The notes under the pieces are model-generated. The model did no database searches. It was not told the origin of the DNA and was given only the letters and a program-made list of their open reading frames with translations. Both the position numbers and the translations under genes were made by a program. A stretch of 56,399 bases of DNA from Betaproteobacteria bacterium. Its GTDB lineage: Bacteria > Pseudomonadota > Gammaproteobacteria > Burkholderiales > SG8-41. The stretch is from NCBI GenBank assembly GCA_900299145.1, contig OMIN01000093.1, positions 1 to 56,399 on the forward strand. Reading direction: 5' to 3'. This document shows, one piece after another, positions 7,441 through 15,565 of the stretch (the first letter of the stretch is position 1; every line of letters begins with the position of its first letter).

Positions 7441-8133
7441 CTACCGGCCAATTCTCAACGCCGCTTCCGCGAGCCGCATGTCCTCGGGCCAGGTCACTTT
7501 GAGATTGCCCGTGTTGCCCATCACAAGGCGCGGATTTAGGCCCATATGCTCGATCGCGCTGGCCTCGTCAGTTACCTTGTGCGCGGGCGCTTTGCGCAAC
7601 GCTTCCAGTAACAACCGGTAACGAAACATTTGTGGCGTTTGCGCCTGCCACAGGTTTTCGCGCGGCACGGTCGCCGCAATGCGGTCGTGTCCATCCGCAC
7701 GTTTTAGCGTATCCGCCACTGGCACCGCCAACAAACCGCCGACTTTGTCGTCAGCGAGCGCATCGATCAGGCGGTCAATCAACTCCCCAGTCAAACACGG
7801 CCGCGCGGCATCGTGCACCATCACCCAGTCGTCGGGTTCGACAGCATCGGCCATCGCCATCAGGCCGTTCAGCACGCTGGCTGCGCGCGTCGCGCCGCCG
7901 CAATACAAATGTTCGAGCCGCCCCTTGTGCGCCGACCAGTCGATTTGCCTGAAGTGCGTATCACCCGGCGCCAGAACTACGAACACCTGCGCCACTCGCG
8001 CATGCGCGCACAACACCCGCACTGCATGGCGTATCAACGGCTCACCCGCAAGCATTTGATATTGCTTGGGAATTTCCGCACCCATGCGGCTGCCGCTGCC
8101 AGCGGCGGGAATCAACGCGTAAATATCAGGCAT
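7441..8133 (-). CDS. ispD: 2-C-methyl-D-erythritol 4-phosphate cytidylyltransferase
   Basis: IspD transfers CMP from CTP to MEP, the third step of the non-mevalonate isoprenoid pathway, in the cytoplasm. The 230-residue product has the expected length, the N-terminal nucleotide-binding loop PAAGSGSRMG with the following KQY, the central VHDAARPCL motif, and TDEASAIE and GNTGNLKVTWPEDM towards the end. It is not followed by ispF, which often accompanies it. It is divergent from the YidB-like gene and reads into the gap before the paralogue pair. A GGTGAA site precedes the ATG. Confidence 0.97.
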   Translation of the reverse strand: MPDIYALIPAAGSGSRMGAEIPKQYQMLAGEPLIRHAVRVLCAHARVAQVFVVLAPGDTHFRQIDWSAHKGRLEHLYCGGATRAASVLNGLMAMADAVEPDDWVMVHDAARPCLTGELIDRLIDALADDKVGGLLAVPVADTLKRADGHDRIAATVPRENLWQAQTPQMFRYRLLLEALRKAPAHKVTDEASAIEHMGLNPRLVMGNTGNLKVTWPEDMRLAEAALRIGR

Positions 8134-8223
8134 TTCACCAGCCTGCCGCTACGCGAATCAGACGAACCTGTTTCATGGCAGCAATTCTAGCAGCCCCGCC
8201 GCTACCGCCCCACGTTCATCCCC

Positions 8224-8229
8224 TATAAT
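8224..8229 (+). promoter_or_regulatory. Possible -10 element of the YidB-like gene
   Basis: TATAAT lies 34 bases before the start codon at 8264, in the ispD divergent region. No good -35 element is visible at 17 bases distance, so the call rests on the -10 hexamer and position alone. Confidence 0.4.
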
Positions 8230-8263
8230 GACTACCGGGTTTTCCACTACGAAAGGAATCATC

Positions 8264-8713
8264 ATGGGCTTACTCGATACTATTCTCGGCTCGGTGCTGG
8301 GCGGCGGTGCGGCACAAAACCAAAATTCCGGACAGGCAGCGCTCATCAACGCGGTGATTCAGATGATTGCCAACAAAGGTGCGGGCGGCGCAGGGGCTGG
8401 CGGAGGATTGGGCGCACTGGTCGGCGCGCTAACCCAAGGCGGTCTTGGCAACATCGCCAGTTCATGGGTTGGCACCGGGCAAAACCTGCCAGTGTCGTCG
8501 GAGCAGTTGCAAAATGCCTTGGGCGGCGGCGCTGGTGGAATGGGCAATATCCTTGCTCAACTGGCGCAGCAGTCGGGTATGTCACAGGGCGATGCAGCGT
8601 CGGGCCTGTCGCAAATTCTACCGGGGCTGGTCGACAAACTCACGCCCGACGGCCAGATACCGCAACAGGATTCCCTCGAGAAAATGCTCGGCTCGCTGGG
8701 CATCGGCAAGTAG
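8264..8713 (+). CDS. YidB-like (DUF937) protein
   Basis: The 149-residue product starts MGLLDTILGSVLGGG and continues with Gly/Ala/Gln-rich helices, as in the YidB/DUF937 family of Escherichia coli. The family has no firmly established function. AAAGGA lies six bases upstream of the ATG at 8264, which is better than an in-frame ATG at 8228. No signal peptide or membrane segment is evident. It is 13 bases ahead of amrB and may be co-transcribed with that operon. Confidence 0.85.
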   Translation: MGLLDTILGSVLGGGAAQNQNSGQAALINAVIQMIANKGAGGAGAGGGLGALVGALTQGGLGNIASSWVGTGQNLPVSSEQLQNALGGGAGGMGNILAQLAQQSGMSQGDAASGLSQILPGLVDKLTPDGQIPQQDSLEKMLGSLGIGK

Positions 8714-8726
8714 CCGGACACACCGC

Positions 8727-9536
8727 ATGGCATCGGTGCGCCCCGCCGCGATTGCCGGCCGGTTCTACCCCGGCGAGGCTGATGCGCTCGCGCGCAGCAT
8801 CGATACACTCCTTGCAGCCGCCAAGGTAGAAACCAACGCCGCCGTGCCCAAAGCTATCATTGCACCGCACGCGGGCTTGATTTATTCCGGCCCTATCGCC
8901 GCCAGCGTTTACGCACGGCTGGCATCCGCGCGAGACCGCATCAAGCGCGTGGTGTTGCTTGGCCCGACGCACCGCGTGGCGGTTTACGGCATGGCGCTAC
9001 CCGGCGCGGATGCCTTCGCCACGCCGCTGGGCACAGTGCCTGTCGATCAGGCGGCGGCAAAACAGTTGATGAAGCTGCCTTACGTCACCCACAACGCTGA
9101 GGCCCACCGGCTTGAGCATAGCCTTGAAGTGCAACTGCCCTTCCTGCAAAAGGTTCTCGATGCCTTCACACTGGTACCGCTGGCAGTCGGCCGCGCCTCG
9201 GCACAACAGGTGGCCGACGCGCTTGATTTGCTGTGGGGCGGCGATGAAACGCTGATTGTCATCAGCTCCGATATGTCGCACTACCTGCCCTATGCCGACG
9301 CGTGCGCGGTGGATAGCGCCACCGCGCGCGCGATTGTCGAATTGAGCACAGACATTAATCACCTACAAGCCTGCGGCGCGACGCCGGTCACTGGCCTGAC
9401 GCTGCTTGCGCAACGGCGCGGTCTCAATCCTTCGCTTGTCGACTTGCGCAATTCCGGCGATACCGCCGGCGACAAATCGCGTGTCGTCGGTTATGCCTCG
9501 TTTGCCTTCCATGAACCCGCGCTCCCAACACACTGA
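8727..9536 (+). CDS. amrB: AmmeMemoRadiSam system protein B (Memo-like)
   Basis: This 269-residue product belongs to the MEMO1 family, related in fold to class III extradiol dioxygenases. Visible landmarks are RPAAIAGRFYPG at the start, APHAGLIYSGPIAA (metal-ligand His region), LGPTHRV, EHSLEVQLPFLQ and SSDMSHY. The start at 8727 matches the conserved beginning of the family; there is no strong ribosome-binding site, in keeping with coupling to the gene upstream. It is the first of three genes that together make the AmmeMemoRadiSam set. The biochemical role of that set is not settled. Confidence 0.93.
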   Translation: MASVRPAAIAGRFYPGEADALARSIDTLLAAAKVETNAAVPKAIIAPHAGLIYSGPIAASVYARLASARDRIKRVVLLGPTHRVAVYGMALPGADAFATPLGTVPVDQAAAKQLMKLPYVTHNAEAHRLEHSLEVQLPFLQKVLDAFTLVPLAVGRASAQQVADALDLLWGGDETLIVISSDMSHYLPYADACAVDSATARAIVELSTDINHLQACGATPVTGLTLLAQRRGLNPSLVDLRNSGDTAGDKSRVVGYASFAFHEPALPTH

Positions 9537-10086
9537 TCTCCCCGGTGAGGCCGCTGCCACGCTGCTGCCCATCGCGCGCGCCGCCATCGCGACACACCTC
9601 GGCAAATCGCACGCAGCCGACGAAAGCGCGCCGTGGCTGCGGCAGCAAGGCGCATCTCTTGTCACCTTGAAACTCGACAAAAAGCTGCGCGGGTGCATCG
9701 GCTCGCTGCGGGCGCACCGGCCCTTGATTGATGACGTCAAGGTCAATGCCCGGGCCGCGGCCTTTAAAGACCCGCGCTTCAAGCCGCTCACCGCCGTCGA
9801 ATACGACAACATCGAGATTGAAATCTCGCTGCTCTCCGCCTTGAGCACGCTGCAATTCACCGATGAATCGTCCGCGCTGGCGCAGCTCACGCCGCATGTG
9901 CACGGCGTGATTTTCCACTACGGTCACCATCGCAGCACTTATCTGCCACAGGTGTGGGAGAACTTCTCCGATCCCTATATGTTCCTAGCCACGCTCAAAC
10001 AAAAAGCCGGCCTTCCGCCGAATTTCTGGGACGCGAGCGTGACGATCCAGACTTACACGGTCACCAAGCTGCGCGAATCGCGCTGA
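9511..10086 (+). CDS. amrA: AmmeMemoRadiSam system protein A (AMMECR1-like)
   Basis: The 191-residue product is an AMMECR1-domain protein. It shows the hallmark LRGCIGSL motif near residue 60, followed by ARAAAFKDPRFKPL and the IEIEISLLS strand. The start overlaps the 3' end of amrB by 26 bases, which implies translational coupling. AMMECR1 proteins are highly conserved in bacteria, archaea and eukaryotes but their molecular activity is unknown. An upstream in-frame ATG at 9493 is possible, but the 9511 start fits the domain boundary. Confidence 0.93.
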   Translation: MNPRSQHTDLPGEAAATLLPIARAAIATHLGKSHAADESAPWLRQQGASLVTLKLDKKLRGCIGSLRAHRPLIDDVKVNARAAAFKDPRFKPLTAVEYDNIEIEISLLSALSTLQFTDESSALAQLTPHVHGVIFHYGHHRSTYLPQVWENFSDPYMFLATLKQKAGLPPNFWDASVTIQTYTVTKLRESR

Positions 10087-10088
10087 AC

Positions 10089-11171
10089 ATGAACGCGCCT
10101 GCCGGAACGCCTGCACGCTGGTGGCATCTGAATGACGACGGCCGCATGCAGTGCGATCTGTGTCCGCGTGACTGCAAACTGCACGACGGCCAGCGCGGTG
10201 CGTGTTTCGTGCGCGAACGCCGCGGCACGCAAATGGTGCTCACCACCTACGGCCGCTCGTCAGGTTTTTGCATCGACCCCATTGAGAAAAAGCCGCTGAA
10301 TCATTTTTATCCTGGTTCAAGCGTTTTGAGTTTCGGCACCGCCGGCTGCAATCTCGCCTGCAAGTTCTGCCAGAACTGGGACATCAGCAAATCACGTGAC
10401 ATGGATCGGCTCGCCGCCATGGCCACGCCTCAGGCCATCGCTGAAGCCGCGCGCAACGCTGGCTGCAAAAGTGTCGCGTTTACCTACAACGATCCGGTGA
10501 TTTTCGCGGAATACGCGATGGACATTGCCGATGCCTGTCACGCACTTGGCGTGCAAACCGTCGCCGTTACTGCGGGCTATATGCACGAAGCCCCACGCCG
10601 CGCGTTCTACGAAAAAATGGACGCTGCGAACGTTGATCTCAAGGCTTTCACCGACGCATTTTATTTCAGGCAGTGCGCCGCGCACCTGCAACCCGTGCTC
10701 GACACGTTGGTCTACCTGAAACACGAAACCAACGTGTGGTTTGAAATCACTACGCTGCTGGTTCCCGGCAAGAACGATTCCGACGAAGAGCTCACCGCCG
10801 AATGCGCGTGGATCAAACAGGAACTCGGCCCCGATGTGCCGCTGCACTTCACCGCGTTTCATCCCGATTACAAAATGCGCGATATTAATGCCACGCCGCC
10901 AGCGACGCTGACACGTGCCCGCGACATCGCGTTAAAAGCGGGTTTGCATTATGTCTACACCGGCAACGTGCACGATGAACGTGGCGGCTCGACGTACTGC
11001 CCCGGCTGCAACAATCTGTTGATTGCGCGCGACTGGTATCGTATCGGGGGTTATCGTTTGACGGCGGATGCGACATGCCCCGATTGCGGCATGGTCATCG
11101 CCGGACGATTTGCGCAACAGCTGGGTAACCCGTTTGGGCCGAGGCGCATCCCGGTGAATATCGCCGCATAA
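10089..11171 (+). CDS. amrS: AmmeMemoRadiSam system radical SAM enzyme
   Basis: The 360-residue product is a radical SAM enzyme with the cluster motif CNLACKFC near residue 84, an N-terminal CDLCPRDC pair like that in pyruvate-formate-lyase-activating-type proteins, and a C-terminal CPGC...CPDC set that may bind zinc or a further cluster. It starts two bases after the amrA stop codon. The reaction is not known; the conserved linkage with amrA and amrB suggests a shared modification or redox step. Confidence 0.93.
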   Translation: MNAPAGTPARWWHLNDDGRMQCDLCPRDCKLHDGQRGACFVRERRGTQMVLTTYGRSSGFCIDPIEKKPLNHFYPGSSVLSFGTAGCNLACKFCQNWDISKSRDMDRLAAMATPQAIAEAARNAGCKSVAFTYNDPVIFAEYAMDIADACHALGVQTVAVTAGYMHEAPRRAFYEKMDAANVDLKAFTDAFYFRQCAAHLQPVLDTLVYLKHETNVWFEITTLLVPGKNDSDEELTAECAWIKQELGPDVPLHFTAFHPDYKMRDINATPPATLTRARDIALKAGLHYVYTGNVHDERGGSTYCPGCNNLLIARDWYRIGGYRLTADATCPDCGMVIAGRFAQQLGNPFGPRRIPVNIAA

Positions 11172-11180
11172 AGCACCTCT

Positions 11181-11207
11181 AAAATATCCCAATAAAACAA
11201 ATACTTA
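11181..11207 (-). repeat. AT-rich boundary motif, exact 14-base copy
   Basis: The minus strand reads TAAGTATTTGTTTT, then ATTGGGATATTTT. It lies between the stop codons of the convergent amrS and Bug genes, outside any gene. Confidence 0.85.
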
Positions 11208-11265
11208 CGATTGAATCTGAATACTTTCCGCACTGCTATCCCGTCACTCCACCCTCACTCCACCT

Positions 11266-12240
11266 TTATTCCACCTTCACCCCCGCAGTCTTCACCACCT
11301 GCGCCCACTTCACGGTTTCGCGCACGATAAAGTCGGCGAATTCGCGCGGCGTACCGCCGACGATGTCCCCGCCCTCCTCCGTCAAGCGCGTGCGTACAAT
11401 CGGTATCTGCAACACGGCGCTGATTTCGCGATGCAGCAAAGCGGCAATGGCGGGCGGCACTTTCGCCGGCAGCAACACGCCATACCATTGCAGCGCTTCG
11501 TAACCTGGCAACCCGCTGGCAGCCACCGTCGGCACTTCGGGCAATACAGGAGATCGTAATGGGCCGCTCACGGCGAGCGCGCGCAGCCGGCCCGAACGCA
11601 CGTGCGGCAGCGTCGGCACGATGTTGTTCATCGCCAGTTGCACCTGCCCCGCGATCAAATCCACTGCCGCCGGAGCGCTGCCGCGATACGGCACATGCAC
11701 CACGTTCACACCCGCAACGCTCTTGAACAACTCCATCGCCAGATGCGACATTGCGCCCATGCCGGACGAGGCGTAACTGTACTTTTTGGGCTGCGCCTTG
11801 AGCAACGCCAACAATTCCGTGACGTTTTTCGCCGCCAGCGACGGATGCACTGCCAGCACGAAGGGCGCCCGGCTCACCAGCAGCACCGGCGCGAAATCGC
11901 GCTTCACTTCATAGGGTAGCGCCTGCAATGCGGGGTTCACCGCGATACCGCTGCCGGTGTTGACGAGCAATGTATAGCCATCGGGATTTGCTTTCGCTAC
12001 GACGTCGGCGCCGATCGCACCGCCCGCGCCGGGCCGGTTGTCTACCAGCACGGTTTGACTCAGCCGTTCACCCAGTTTTTCGGCCAGTGTGCGCGCCACG
12101 AAATCCGAGCCGCCGCCCGGTGCGGAACCGGTCACCAGCCGCAGCGGCTTGGTGGGATACGCGGGCAACGCGGCACGGGCTGGGAAGGCAGCCAACAAAA
12201 GCGCCACACCCGCAAAAAAACCGCGCGCAATAAGGCGCAA
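11266..12240 (-). CDS. Bug/TctC-family solute-binding protein
   Basis: The 324-residue product has a signal peptide ending ARA-ALPA, then YPTKPLRLVTGSAPGGGSD, VDNRPGAGG, PDGYTLL and HVPYRGS. It begins with a TTG codon only three bases after the stop codon of the next Bug gene upstream, so the two are translated as a coupled tandem pair. They differ too much to be a recent duplication. The 3' end converges on the AmmeMemoRadiSam operon. Confidence 0.92.
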   Translation of the reverse strand: MRLIARGFFAGVALLLAAFPARAALPAYPTKPLRLVTGSAPGGGSDFVARTLAEKLGERLSQTVLVDNRPGAGGAIGADVVAKANPDGYTLLVNTGSGIAVNPALQALPYEVKRDFAPVLLVSRAPFVLAVHPSLAAKNVTELLALLKAQPKKYSYASSGMGAMSHLAMELFKSVAGVNVVHVPYRGSAPAAVDLIAGQVQLAMNNIVPTLPHVRSGRLRALAVSGPLRSPVLPEVPTVAASGLPGYEALQWYGVLLPAKVPPAIAALLHREISAVLQIPIVRTRLTEEGGDIVGGTPREFADFIVRETVKWAQVVKTAGVKVE

Positions 12241-12243
12241 TGC

Positions 12244-13215
12244 TCAGTCCGCCTTGATACCCGACGCGCGAACGATCTTGCCCCACTTCGCAAGGTCGCC
12301 ACGCACGCGCGTGGCCAGTTCCTCCGGCGTCGAGAGCATCACCTCCGCGCCCTGCAGCGCAAGACGATCCTTGACTTCCTGCATGCCGCCGAGCTTGCCG
12401 ATTTCGTGGTTAAGGCGATTGATAATCGAGCGTGGCGTTCCCGCTGGCGCGAACACGCCATACCAAACAATCACCTCAAAACCCGGGATACCGGATTCGG
12501 CCACGGTCGGCACCTCCGGCATCAGCGAACTACGCGTCAGTGAGGTTACCGCCAGCGCGCGCACCCGGTTGGCTTTGACCATTGGCAACACCGACGGCAT
12601 GTTGGTGATAAACATCGCTACTTGTCCGCTCACCAAGTCGGTTACCGCCGGGCCGGTGCCTTTGTAGGGCACGTGCTGGATGTCAACGCCGGCGGCCTGT
12701 TTGAAAAGCTCGCTGCCCAGGTGCGACGACGAGCCGCTGCCCGGCGTGGCGTAGTGCAGTTGCCCCGGTTTCGCTTTCGCCAGCGTGATCAACTCCTTCA
12801 CCGATTTAGCCGCAACGTTGTTGCCCACTACCAGCAAACTCGGCGTGGAAGCCACCAGACTGATGGGCGCCAGGTCTTTCTCGGTATCGAACGGCAGCTT
12901 TTTGTGCAGGGCCGCGTTCAGGCATATCGTGCTGACCGAACCGATCATCATCGTATGTCCATCGGGCGCCGCGCGCGCGGCAAGCTCCGTACCAATGATG
13001 CCGCCCGCGCCACCCCGGTTGTCCACCACCACCTGCATACCCAACGCGTCGTTCAGCCGCTGCCCCACCATGCGCGCCATGATGTCAGTGCCGCCACCCG
13101 GCGGAAACGGTACGATCATCCGCAAAGGGCGGGCGGGGTACTTTTCGGCAGCATGCGCCATCGATACTGCGAGCAATGCTGCGGTAACAAGCGCGATGAC
13201 CTGCTTGAAATTCAT
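12244..13215 (-). CDS. Bug/TctC-family solute-binding protein
   Basis: The 323-residue product starts MNFKQVIALVTAALLAVSMA, a clear signal peptide, followed by YPARPLRMIVPFPPGGGTD, VDNRGGAGG, PDGHTMMIG and HVPYKGTGP. The frame is open for 87 further codons upstream, but that part crosses a dispersed repeat and has no protein character, so the ATG at 13215 is used. Only a weak AAGAGAC site precedes it. It is the promoter-proximal member of a two-gene Bug pair. Confidence 0.93.
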   Translation of the reverse strand: MNFKQVIALVTAALLAVSMAHAAEKYPARPLRMIVPFPPGGGTDIMARMVGQRLNDALGMQVVVDNRGGAGGIIGTELAARAAPDGHTMMIGSVSTICLNAALHKKLPFDTEKDLAPISLVASTPSLLVVGNNVAAKSVKELITLAKAKPGQLHYATPGSGSSSHLGSELFKQAAGVDIQHVPYKGTGPAVTDLVSGQVAMFITNMPSVLPMVKANRVRALAVTSLTRSSLMPEVPTVAESGIPGFEVIVWYGVFAPAGTPRSIINRLNHEIGKLGGMQEVKDRLALQGAEVMLSTPEELATRVRGDLAKWGKIVRASGIKAD

Positions 13216-13244
13216 TCTGTCTCTTATCCCGATATTTTCCAACC

Positions 13245-13356
13245 TCGTCGTTCCAGCGAAAGCTGAAACCCGGTTCGTTCTCACACGCGCAGCGTCTAAC
13301 ATTTGATGCTGCGGATTATGGTCACGCACTGGATTCCAGCTTTCGCTGGAATGACG
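13245..13356. repeat. Pair of dRS3-like inverted repeats
   Basis: Two facing copies of a common proteobacterial dispersed sequence are seen: TTCCAGCGAAAGCTGAAACC near 13250 and GGATTCCAGCTTTCGCTGG near 13332. Each is itself a short inverted repeat around CAGCNAAAGCTG. The class resembles neisserial dRS3 (ATTCCC-N8-GGGAAT). It lies upstream of a Bug gene. Confidence 0.7.
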
Positions 13357-13406
13357 GTAGGGAAGTTCATTTCTGTCTGCGCGTAAAGTCCGTGGCAGGG
13401 AAGTTC

Positions 13407-14327
13407 TTAGACCCTCAACGCCTCCGCCCACCACGGATAATCCGCCGGCTTGCCCGTCTCCACTGCACGTATCCACGGGTAATCACCCGCCGTGCCGAAA
13501 CCATGCACCGGGTGGCTGCCGGAGCGCAGCGCCTCCAGATGGCCCAGCTCTTCGAGCCGCACGTTTCCCAGATTCACTTCAGTACCGAACAGCGTCACCA
13601 GCCAGAACTGCAAAGCACGGCGCGGCACCATCTCGCGCAACGGCGACACTTCAAAAATAATACGCTCGTGACCAACCTCTTTCGCCACGCGCTGCACCTG
13701 CTGCGTGCCGGCGTCGCGGCTTTCCAGCAACTCTTCCGCGGTTTCGCCCATCACCCGACGCAGCAGGTGGCCTTCCCAATAAACGCGCGACGCGCCGGCG
13801 TTGAGCAACGCCAGCATTTCCTTTACGGTGACTTCTTCGTCGACCACTTTTTCGCTGCGGCGCGTGGTATCGCCCTCAATGAATTTTTTGCCGACTTCAC
13901 CGAACACGGTAAAGCCGAGGTCAGCTGCGTGTTTCACAAAATCGGATTCGCGTTGCATGTCGCGCGCGGCATTGGTGGCGGTGCTGGAAACCTCAATAAC
14001 CGAAAAGCCGATGTCGGCCATTTTCGCCATCACCTGCTTTTCGCGGCCCTGTATGCGCGCGATTTCCATGAAAATACCGCCCGGCTGCACCTTCACGTTA
14101 TAGTGGTTGTAGACCTCGATCTTCTTGCGAATCTCCTTCTCCGGCGCGCGCAAATGCGGATCCCACAGCTTTACCACATCAAGATATTCGCCGTATTGCG
14201 CCATCATGCTTTCACAAAAATTCGTCGGCCAACCCGTGTCCATCACCATGGTGATGCCATCCGTGCGCGGCTTTTTCGAGCGCGCGGGCCAGTTGATGCC
14301 GAGAAATTCCTGTAACGTTTGATCCAT
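13407..14327 (-). CDS. Phosphosulfolactate synthase (ComA/HSA32) family protein
   Basis: The 306-residue product resembles ComA of methanogens, which adds sulfite to phosphoenolpyruvate in coenzyme M synthesis, and the plant heat-tolerance protein HSA32. Shared features are GITMVMDTG, the VKLWDPHLR segment (VKFGWGT in ComA), VKVQPGGIFMEIA, FSVIEVSS, EVGKKF and FGTEVNLGNV. The protein is longer than archaeal ComA (about 250 residues), with extra sequence at both ends. GGAGAA precedes the ATG. No other coenzyme M genes are nearby, so the substrate is open; sulfolactate chemistry or another PEP-type addition is inference. Confidence 0.8.
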   Translation of the reverse strand: MDQTLQEFLGINWPARSKKPRTDGITMVMDTGWPTNFCESMMAQYGEYLDVVKLWDPHLRAPEKEIRKKIEVYNHYNVKVQPGGIFMEIARIQGREKQVMAKMADIGFSVIEVSSTATNAARDMQRESDFVKHAADLGFTVFGEVGKKFIEGDTTRRSEKVVDEEVTVKEMLALLNAGASRVYWEGHLLRRVMGETAEELLESRDAGTQQVQRVAKEVGHERIIFEVSPLREMVPRRALQFWLVTLFGTEVNLGNVRLEELGHLEALRSGSHPVHGFGTAGDYPWIRAVETGKPADYPWWAEALRV

Positions 14328-14505
14328 GCTACTTCTCCAGATGATTTGTAACCCGTGTTTTTGCCAAGCATAGCCGCAGCCAAAATCGGGAGCAACCATC
14401 GGAAGCACGCAACGCAGGCCATATGATGGCGGCCCGCGCGGCATGCCTTCCAGTAAAATCGCGCGCTTCCGCCTGCATTTGCCCAACCTGGTTTCGCTCC
14501 CCGGC

Positions 14506-15525
14506 ATGTCCGCACCCGAAGTTCAAATTTCCGCAGGCGCCTCATGTGACTATCGGGCGCCCCGCTGGCTGCCCGGTGGCCATGCGCAAACCATTCATGC
14601 GGCGTCGTGGGTGAAGCGTCCGCAGGTCACTTACTGGCGCGACCGCTGGGAAACACCGGATTTCGATTTCATCGATCTCGATTGGGTCGAGCCGCCCGCC
14701 GGTACGGCGGAACTGAAGCTCAATCAGGTCGACGACGCACCGCTGGTAGTGCTGTTTCACGGCCTTGAGGGAGATTCCAGCAGCCAGTACGCCGTGGGGC
14801 TGATGCACGCGGTGGCCGCGCGCGGCTGGCGCGGCGTGGTGGTGCATTTTCGCGGCTGCGGCGGTGAAATCAACCGCCTGCCGCGCGCCTATCATTCGGG
14901 CGACAGCGCGGAAATCGACTGGATCCTACGCCGCTTTCGCGCCACGCGTGCCGGGCCGATTTTTGTAGCCGGCGTGTCGCTCGGCGGCAACGCGTTGTTG
15001 AAATGGCTGGGCGAGCAGGGCGAGCAGGCTGGCGCTGTGGTAACTCGCGCAGCCTCGGTATGCGCGCCGGTCGATCTGCCCGCTTGCGCCGTTGCGCTGG
15101 CGCACGGCTTCAATATGATTTACACGCGGCGTTTTTTGACCACACTCAAAGCCAAAGCCACCGCCAAACTGAAACGTTACCCAGCGCTGTGCGACCGGCG
15201 CCGCATGCTGGCCGCGCGCACGCTGTATGAGTTCGACGATCTGGTCACAGCCCCCCTGCACGGCTTCAAGGGGGTTGACGACTACTACACACGCTGCAGC
15301 AGCAAACCGTTTCTCAAGACCATCGGCACGCCCACGCTCGTGCTCAACGCACGCAACGATCCTTTTTTGCCCGCGCGCTATTTGCCCACGCCGCAGGAAG
15401 TGTCGGCGCACGTCACACTGGAACTGCCCGCCACCGGCGGCCACGTCGGTTTTGTCAGCGGCGGCTTTCCGGGTAACATTGAATGGCTGCCGCAACGGTT
15501 GCTGCGATTCTTCTCAGCAAGCTAA
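14506..15525 (+). CDS. YheT-like alpha/beta hydrolase
   Basis: The 339-residue product has YRAPRWLPGGHAQTI near its start, VVLFHGLEGDSSS (oxyanion region), the nucleophile elbow GVSLGGNALL, and HVGFVSGG with the catalytic His near the end. These are typical of the YheT/EMB8 group of cytoplasmic hydrolases, whose natural substrate is unknown. The ATG at 14506 fits the family start; an upstream in-frame ATG at 14443 would add 21 residues and neither has a strong ribosome-binding site. It is divergent from the ComA-like gene and followed by the phosphohexomutase. Confidence 0.88.
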   Translation: MSAPEVQISAGASCDYRAPRWLPGGHAQTIHAASWVKRPQVTYWRDRWETPDFDFIDLDWVEPPAGTAELKLNQVDDAPLVVLFHGLEGDSSSQYAVGLMHAVAARGWRGVVVHFRGCGGEINRLPRAYHSGDSAEIDWILRRFRATRAGPIFVAGVSLGGNALLKWLGEQGEQAGAVVTRAASVCAPVDLPACAVALAHGFNMIYTRRFLTTLKAKATAKLKRYPALCDRRRMLAARTLYEFDDLVTAPLHGFKGVDDYYTRCSSKPFLKTIGTPTLVLNARNDPFLPARYLPTPQEVSAHVTLELPATGGHVGFVSGGFPGNIEWLPQRLLRFFSAS

Positions 15526-15536
15526 CGTAAATAACA

Positions 15537-15563
15537 TAACTATCTGTTTTATAAGGATATTTT
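15537..15563 (+). repeat. AT-rich boundary motif, near-consensus copy
   Basis: Reads TAACTATCTGTTTT, one base from consensus, then ATAAGGATATTTT. The AAGGA within it serves as the ribosome-binding site of the algC-like gene. Confidence 0.7.
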
Positions 15564-15565
15564 AA

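Noticed and set aside
8445-8726. N-terminal extension of the Memo-like protein
   Set aside because: It overlaps the YidB-like gene in another frame and is absent from the family; the ATG at 8727 matches the conserved start.
12622-13266. Plus-strand ORF opposite a Bug gene
   Set aside because: Complementary-strand shadow; Bug genes in this window repeatedly give similar antisense frames.
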